In this document: positions 20,379-22,236 of the stretch, piece after piece
Layout of the letters: each line of letters opens with the position of its first letter
How positions within the stretch are numbered: the stretch's first letter is position 1
NCBI GenBank assembly: GCA_019648995.1
Contig: BLXT01008339.1
Span: 1,930,981-1,953,216 of the forward strand
Reading direction: 5' to 3'
DNA length: 22,236 nucleotides
Source: Plakobranchus ocellatus
Taxonomy: Eukaryota > Mollusca > Gastropoda > Plakobranchidae
The notes under the pieces: generated by a model
What the model was told of the DNA's origin: nothing
The model's input: only the letters and a program-made list of their open reading frames with translations
The model's database searches: none
Made by a program: the position numbers and the translations under genes

Positions 20379-22215
20379 GTGCCCTAAATGAATAGGACCA
20401 GGGTGTCCTGATGTCCTTATTACTCAGGAGAGATTACTCTGCTCAGGGGAAATTACTCTGATTGCTCGAGAGATTCATATTGAAAAAAGGTTGACTTGGT
20501 GCAACTCCCAATTGCCATATTTCATACATAAATCACAATATTTTCCATTAGGGTCATATTGATGACTCACGTTGTACATGTAGTTATAAGAATAGTGAAA
20601 TTCGATGATACAGTATTGGACACTCAATGGACAGAAATGGCCAAAGGTTCACTCAGATGAGGATATAAAAGTGAATGATGCAAAATTATCTCAAGCCATT
20701 ATCTTTCTTACTTCCACAAAATTTACATTTGGACATCTCAAGTCAACATGACCCACTTTGTAGCAATAGGGTTTTGCTTGTATATCTAGTGACTTTCTTT
20801 GTTGAGTCTATTTATGGTGTCGGAGGTGAACCGTTTACCCAATGCTCAATCAAAAGTTTCCCTGAGATATTTTTTGTTTCGTGTTTGGGATGGGTTCAAA
20901 GATAAAAAAAATATTGGCAGGTCCCAGTGTTCTATAGTGTGCCCAGTGAAGAATGCTCTAAGGCTTTTCATGCCCCAGGCTATCTCTAGTCCGCCCACTT
21001 AAGAATGCTCTCAGGCTTTTAGCTCCTCCTTACTCCATGGCAACGAGCTCTGCAGGATCTAAGGGTCTTTTTTTTTTGCACTGCGAAAAGTTCATCTTGT
21101 ATTAAGCTCCATTTATTTTCACCAGTGTTTTTGTATCATCACAAATCTCTCGCCTAATTGTTTTTCTCCAATCTCTCTATTAAATTTATGCTGTTAGGCC
21201 TACGTCTATCAACTGATGTTTAAGGATGATTGGACAAGTTGCTCTACGAATAACTAAGAACTTACGTGCATGCTGCGAAGAGGCCTTCGTCTTTTGCAAC
21301 ACTTGCCCATTGCAACAATCATAGAAAGCAATCAGCCGATGAATAAAATTATAGGCAGCTCTGGAACTAACGCGAAACGCGCTGCAAAATTATAAATATT
21401 AGAAATTTTGATTTGGAACTTGACGCATATTTTTTTTTATATTGTATTTTTCCTATACCTAGTGATTTCTCGTTGACTGTGGACAGATCTTCATTTCTAT
21501 TTATACCATGATTTTTGTTCATCTTTTTACATAAAATGAATTCAAAGGTCAATTATAATTGCTTTTCTAAATCACGATTTCCGGAATATGATTGCGACAT
21601 TAAAAACGAAACAAACATTGTGTATATATATAGATGCATTGTTTTGTTTTACATAACAAGCAGGAAGTGTTTTATTTCCTGGTGAGCACTTCCTCCAGTT
21701 AAGCGATGTTTGACAAACTGGACTCCTTTTGTCTTGAAGCAGCCGTATCGGATTTCCCAATTAGGGACGGCCTAAAGTATTGAATGACTTGTTAAAGCTA
21801 ATTTCAATTTTATACTTCACAGTAATCACAAACACTTCCTGCTGTATTGGCCTACATCCTCTTCTTTTGTCTCCTTTATTAAAAAAAAGTTATCGACTTG
21901 AGGAAATGTACAAGGCAATTAAAAAAAAAATGAGTGGCGCACTACATTTTTTAAGCAGAAGCTTTGCTGATTATTATTTCTACCATTTTACTTATCTGGG
22001 TTAGAACAGATTCTACCCTCTTCTCATTTCCTCTACAACTCACAAGCTTCACACTCTCACCACAAAGCGAAATAAATCAGTTCATTATTAATTGAGGAGT
22101 GGATGATAGCTGTATAACTGTTTGCACTTTTATCAATGAAAATGGCGAAGAAAAGAACACGTATTTTAGTAAAAGGCTCTCCCCAACTCAATCTTTCTCT
22201 ATTGTCTTACTCTCG
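20379..22215. other. Non-coding region at the right end of the window
   Basis: Only short, featureless ORFs. A diverged direct duplication occurs at 20936-20968 and 20988-21020. A 14-bp inverted repeat lies at 21659-21672 and 21830-21843. One TACATGTA is at 20575. The segment just above 20379 may include remains of the piggyBac N-terminus, but I could not read it. Confidence 0.45.
20936..21020. repeat. Diverged direct duplication, 52-bp period
   Basis: A 33-bp segment ending GAATGCTCTAAGGCTTTT (20936-20968) recurs at 20988-21020 ending GAATGCTCTCAGGCTTTT. There are about five mismatches in 33. It is a small tandem duplication with no coding meaning visible. Confidence 0.7.
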
Positions 22216-22236
22216 CCCCCCCCCCCCCCCCCCCCC
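22216..22236. repeat. C homopolymer at the window end
   Basis: A run of 21 C ends the window. It may be a true poly(C)/poly(G) tract or a place where the sequence assembly stopped. Confidence 0.9.

Noticed and set aside
1..22236. Bacterial-style operons, CRISPR arrays or phage genes
   Set aside because: Spliced genes, microsatellites and eukaryotic transposons mark this as animal nuclear DNA. The only tandem array has no spacers.

Overview
The window looks like nuclear DNA from an invertebrate, most likely a mollusc and probably a gastropod. Genes are split by GT-AG introns, non-coding DNA is long and AT-rich, and microsatellites and decayed transposons are common. One gene encodes a secreted somatomedin-B (SMB) protein of a kind I associate with gastropods. 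The 8-bp palindrome TACATGTA occurs seven times. The taxon is an inference from these habits, not from a marker gene. The window contains an assembly gap (11964-12224) and ends in a C homopolymer.

Layout. Positions 1-2575 are the downstream flank of the first gene. From 5764 down to 2576 on the minus strand lies an ankyrin-repeat/SOCS-box (ASB-type) gene, predicted to be a Cullin-5 E3 ligase substrate adaptor. Two exons join in phase into a 414-residue protein. The intron between them holds an antisense relic of a retroelement reverse-transcriptase ORF (4430-4857). Upstream are a 618-bp element with long inverted termini (7438-8055), a stretch saturated with CTAG (8510-9210) and a CpG-richer stretch (9050-9520) that may hold the promoter. 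From 9.5 to 11.9 kb the DNA is mostly non-coding. It holds a possible second copy of the retroelement tail, a compound CT/TA microsatellite and an orphan coiled-coil terminal exon (11479-11591, minus).

From about 11895 to 13027 runs a minisatellite of 59/60-bp units, most with AATAAA on the minus strand. It lies just downstream of the second gene (13426-15813, minus). That gene's single large exon encodes about 795 residues: hydrophobic leader, one complete eight-cysteine SMB domain, a cysteine-containing ectodomain with many N-glycosylation sequons, and a hydrophobic C-terminus that suggests a GPI anchor. Its start codon must lie in an upstream exon that I did not find.

From 17 to 20.4 kb there are two transposon relics, both on the minus strand. 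The first is a Ty3/gypsy element in which the protease/linker is followed directly by integrase, the order of Gmr1-like elements. The second is a frameshifted piggyBac transposase. A CA/TA microsatellite separates them. The last 1.8 kb shows no gene. The two host genes have no evident functional link.
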